64,000 nucleotides of DNA from Kitasatospora kifunensis (GTDB lineage: Bacteria > Actinomycetota > Actinomycetes > Streptomycetales > Streptomycetaceae): positions 4,774,001-4,838,000 of the forward strand of contig NZ_JACHJV010000001.1 in the NCBI RefSeq assembly GCF_014203855.1, given 5' to 3'. The position numbers and the translations under genes were made by a program. The notes under the pieces are model-generated. The model searched no databases. It was not told the origin of the DNA and saw nothing but the letters and a program-made list of their open reading frames with translations. Positions 62,239-64,000 of the stretch are shown one piece after another. The first letter of the stretch is position 1, and the number at the start of each line of letters is the position of its first letter.

Positions 62239-62778
62239 ATGTCGCGCATTGGACGGCTGCCCATCCCGGTTCCCGCCGGCGTGGACGTCACCATCGATGG
62301 CCAGGCGGTCTCGGTGAAGGGCCCCAAGGGCTCCCTCACCCACGTTGTCGCCGAGCCGATCGAGATCGGCAAGGACGAGAACGGCACTCTGGTTGTCACT
62401 CGCCCGAACGACGAGCGTCAGTCGAAGGCCCTGCACGGCCTTTCCCGCACGCTGGTGGCGAACATGATCACCGGCGTGACCGCGGGCTACCGCAAGTCGC
62501 TGGAGATCAGCGGTGTTGGTTACCGAGTCGCAGCGAAGGGCTCCAGCATGGAGTTCCAGCTCGGCTACAGCCACCCGATCCTGATCGAGGCCCCGGAGGG
62601 CATCTCCTTCGTGGTCGAGTCGCCCACCAAGTTCCACGTGGACGGGATTGACAAGCAGCTGGTCGGCGAGGTTTCGGCCAAGATCCGCAAGCTGCGCAAG
62701 CCCGACCCGTACAAGGCCAAGGGCGTCAAGTACGCGGGCGAGGTCATCCGCCGCAAGGTCGGAAAGAGTGGTAAGTAA
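62239..62778 (+). CDS. rplF: 50S ribosomal protein uL6
   Basis: uL6 (179 residues) lies by the sarcin-ricin loop. Landmarks are MSRIGRLPIPVPAGVDVTIDGQAVSVKGPKGSL, NMITGVTAGYRKSLEISGVGYRVAAKGSSMEFQLGYSHPI and the terminal PDPYKAKGVKYAGEVIRRKVGKS. RBS AACGGAGG precedes the ATG. Confidence 0.98.
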   Translation: MSRIGRLPIPVPAGVDVTIDGQAVSVKGPKGSLTHVVAEPIEIGKDENGTLVVTRPNDERQSKALHGLSRTLVANMITGVTAGYRKSLEISGVGYRVAAKGSSMEFQLGYSHPILIEAPEGISFVVESPTKFHVDGIDKQLVGEVSAKIRKLRKPDPYKAKGVKYAGEVIRRKVGKSGK

Positions 62779-62781
62779 GCC

Positions 62782-63165
62782 ATGAGTGTCTCTGTCAAGA
62801 TCGGCAAGGGCAACGGCTACAAGAACGCCGCCCGCAAGCGCCGCGCGATCCGCGTTCGCAAGCGCGTCACCGGCACCGAGGCGCGTCCGCGTCTCGTGGT
62901 GACCCGCTCGAACCGCCACATGGTCGCCCAGGTCATCGACGACGCCAAGGGTCACACCCTGGCTTCGGCGTCCACCCTCGACGTGTCCATCAAGGGCAAC
63001 GAGGGCGACAAGACCGAGCTGGCCAAGAAGGTCGGGAGCCTGGTCGCCGAGCGCGCCAAGGCCGCCGGCATCGAGACGGTCGTCTTCGACCGCGCGGGTA
63101 ACCGTTACGCGGGGCGCATCGCCGCCCTGGCGGACGCTGCCCGTGAGGCCGGGCTCGACTTCTAA
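62782..63165 (+). CDS. rplR: 50S ribosomal protein uL18
   Basis: uL18 (127 residues) binds 5S rRNA with uL5. Landmarks are GKGNGYKNAARKRRAIRVRKRVTGTEARPRLVVTRSNRHMVAQVIDD, GHTLASASTLD and FDRAGNRYAGRIAALADAAREAGLDF. It begins 3 bases after rplF. Confidence 0.98.
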   Translation: MSVSVKIGKGNGYKNAARKRRAIRVRKRVTGTEARPRLVVTRSNRHMVAQVIDDAKGHTLASASTLDVSIKGNEGDKTELAKKVGSLVAERAKAAGIETVVFDRAGNRYAGRIAALADAAREAGLDF

Positions 63166-63213
63166 GCCGCTCGTCGGCTCAGTCGACGGACGTAATCGAG
63201 AGAGGTAATTCCA

Positions 63214-63855
63214 ATGGCTGGACCCCAGCGCCGCGGTAGCGGCGCCGGCGGCGGCACCGGCGGTGGCGAGCGGCGTGACCGTAAGCGTGACGACCGGGGC
63301 AACGCCCCCGCCGTCGAGAAGACCGCTTACGTTGAGCGCGTCGTAGCGATCAACCGTGTCGCCAAGGTTGTCAAGGGTGGTCGTCGTTTCAGCTTCACCG
63401 CGCTGGTCGTGGTGGGCGACGGTGACGGCACCGTGGGTGTCGGATACGGCAAGGCGAAGGAGGTTCCGGCCGCCATCGCCAAGGGTGTTGAGGAGGCCAA
63501 GAAGAACTTCTTCAAGGTCCCCCGTATCCAGGGCACCATCCCGCACCCGATCCAGGGCGAGAAGGCCGCTGGCGTCGTGCTCCTGAAGCCGGCTTCCCCC
63601 GGTACCGGTGTTATCGCCGGTGGCCCGGTGCGTGCCGTCCTGGAGTGCGCCGGCGTTCACGACATCCTGTCGAAGTCGCTCGGCTCGGACAACGCGATCA
63701 ACATCGTGCACGCCACGGTCGCGGCCCTGAAGGGCCTCGTGCGCCCCGAGGAGATCGCTGCCCGTCGTGGCCTGCCGCTGGAGGACGTGGCTCCGGCCGC
63801 CCTGCTGCGCGCTCGTGCCGCCGGTACCGCTGCTGCGGCTGGGGCTGGTGTCTGA
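63214..63855 (+). CDS. rpsE: 30S ribosomal protein uS5
   Basis: uS5 (213 residues) carries the double-stranded RNA-binding fold near the mRNA entry site. Landmarks are YVERVVAINRVAKVVKGGRRFSFTALVVVGDGDGTVGVGYGKAKEVPAAIAKGVEEAKKNFF and PVRAVLECAGVHDILSKSLGSDNAINIVHATVAAL. An N-terminal Gly/Arg-rich extension (about 1-30) and Ala-rich tail are additions seen in actinobacteria. The spectinomycin-site loop VKGGRRF is wild type. The TGA overlaps rpmD. Confidence 0.98.
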   Translation: MAGPQRRGSGAGGGTGGGERRDRKRDDRGNAPAVEKTAYVERVVAINRVAKVVKGGRRFSFTALVVVGDGDGTVGVGYGKAKEVPAAIAKGVEEAKKNFFKVPRIQGTIPHPIQGEKAAGVVLLKPASPGTGVIAGGPVRAVLECAGVHDILSKSLGSDNAINIVHATVAALKGLVRPEEIAARRGLPLEDVAPAALLRARAAGTAAAAGAGV

Positions 63856-64000
63856 TGGCTCGTCTGAAGATCACCCAGACCAAGTCCTACATCGGTAGCA
63901 AGCAGAACCACCGCGAGACGCTGCGCTCGCTGGGTCTGAAGCGCATGCACGATGTGGTCGTCAAGGAGGACCGTCCCGAGATCCGCGGGATGGCCCAGAC
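63855..64000 (+). CDS. rpmD: 50S ribosomal protein uL30, 3' part outside the window
   Basis: The frame from ATG 63855 encodes MARLKITQTKSYIGSKQNHRETLRSLGLKRMHDVVVKEDRPEIRGM and is cut by the window edge; about 48 of an expected 60 residues are visible. uL30 is a small exit-tunnel-side protein of the 50S subunit. It overlaps the rpsE stop by one base (TGATG). Confidence 0.96.
   Translation, partial: MARLKITQTKSYIGSKQNHRETLRSLGLKRMHDVVVKEDRPEIRGMAQ

Overview
The window is about 70% G+C, uses GTG and TTG starts freely, has U-poor terminators, and carries the gene order tRNA-Trp-secE-nusG-rplK-rplA-lipoproteins-rplJ-rplL-rpoB-rpoC-(accessory)-rpsL-rpsG-fusA-tuf-rpsJ... This identifies a streptomycete chromosome (Streptomyces, Kitasatospora or Streptacidiphilus). 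It is core chromosome: I see no insertion sequence, prophage, CRISPR array or conjugative element. The reading of organism and synteny rests on remembered gene order, not on a search.

Layout. 1-3.4 kb: a YajQ-family gene, tRNA-Tyr, an alpha/beta hydrolase and a secreted TIM-barrel-like protein. 3.5-17.4 kb: a potassium island with a universal-stress-like protein, a small membrane protein, two large APC-superfamily permeases that resemble the K+:H+ symporter KimA, and a complete kdpFABC pump with its kdpDE two-component system. A 27-codon ORF overlaps kdpF, and two phased direct repeats lie in front of the operon. 17.7-20.7 kb: a four-helix membrane protein convergent with a cytosine-deaminase-like protein that has lost most catalytic residues. 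21-26.6 kb: tRNA-Thr, tRNA-Met, rpmG, two MaoC-type dehydratase subunits, murB, a His/Thr-rich membrane mini-protein, adenosine deaminase, an aminotransferase and tRNA-Trp.

26.7-42.2 kb: secE-nusG, rplKA, three tandem paralogous lipoproteins, the L10-leader-controlled rplJL, and rpoBC. NusG has a repetitive acidic extension. 42.3-49.2 kb is an accessory block between rpoC and rpsL: a DUF4097 lipoprotein with a NarL-type two-component pair, a sirtuin immediately followed by a cytochrome P450, and DUF2786 and DUF1707 proteins. 49.4-64 kb: the str operon (rpsL-rpsG-fusA-tuf) and the S10/spc ribosomal clusters, running off the end inside rpmD.

Regulation is visible in several places: -35/-10 pairs of vegetative type in front of rplK, rplJ, rpoB, rpsL and the second KimA-like gene (which looks leaderless); an L10 leader followed by an attenuator-like hairpin; and structured gaps before rpsJ and rpsH. 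There is no obviously new multi-gene system. The most unusual items are the kdp operator-like repeats and overlapping micro-ORF, the degenerate deaminase, the His/Thr mini-protein, the lipoprotein triplet and the alternative-hairpin leader in front of rpsH.
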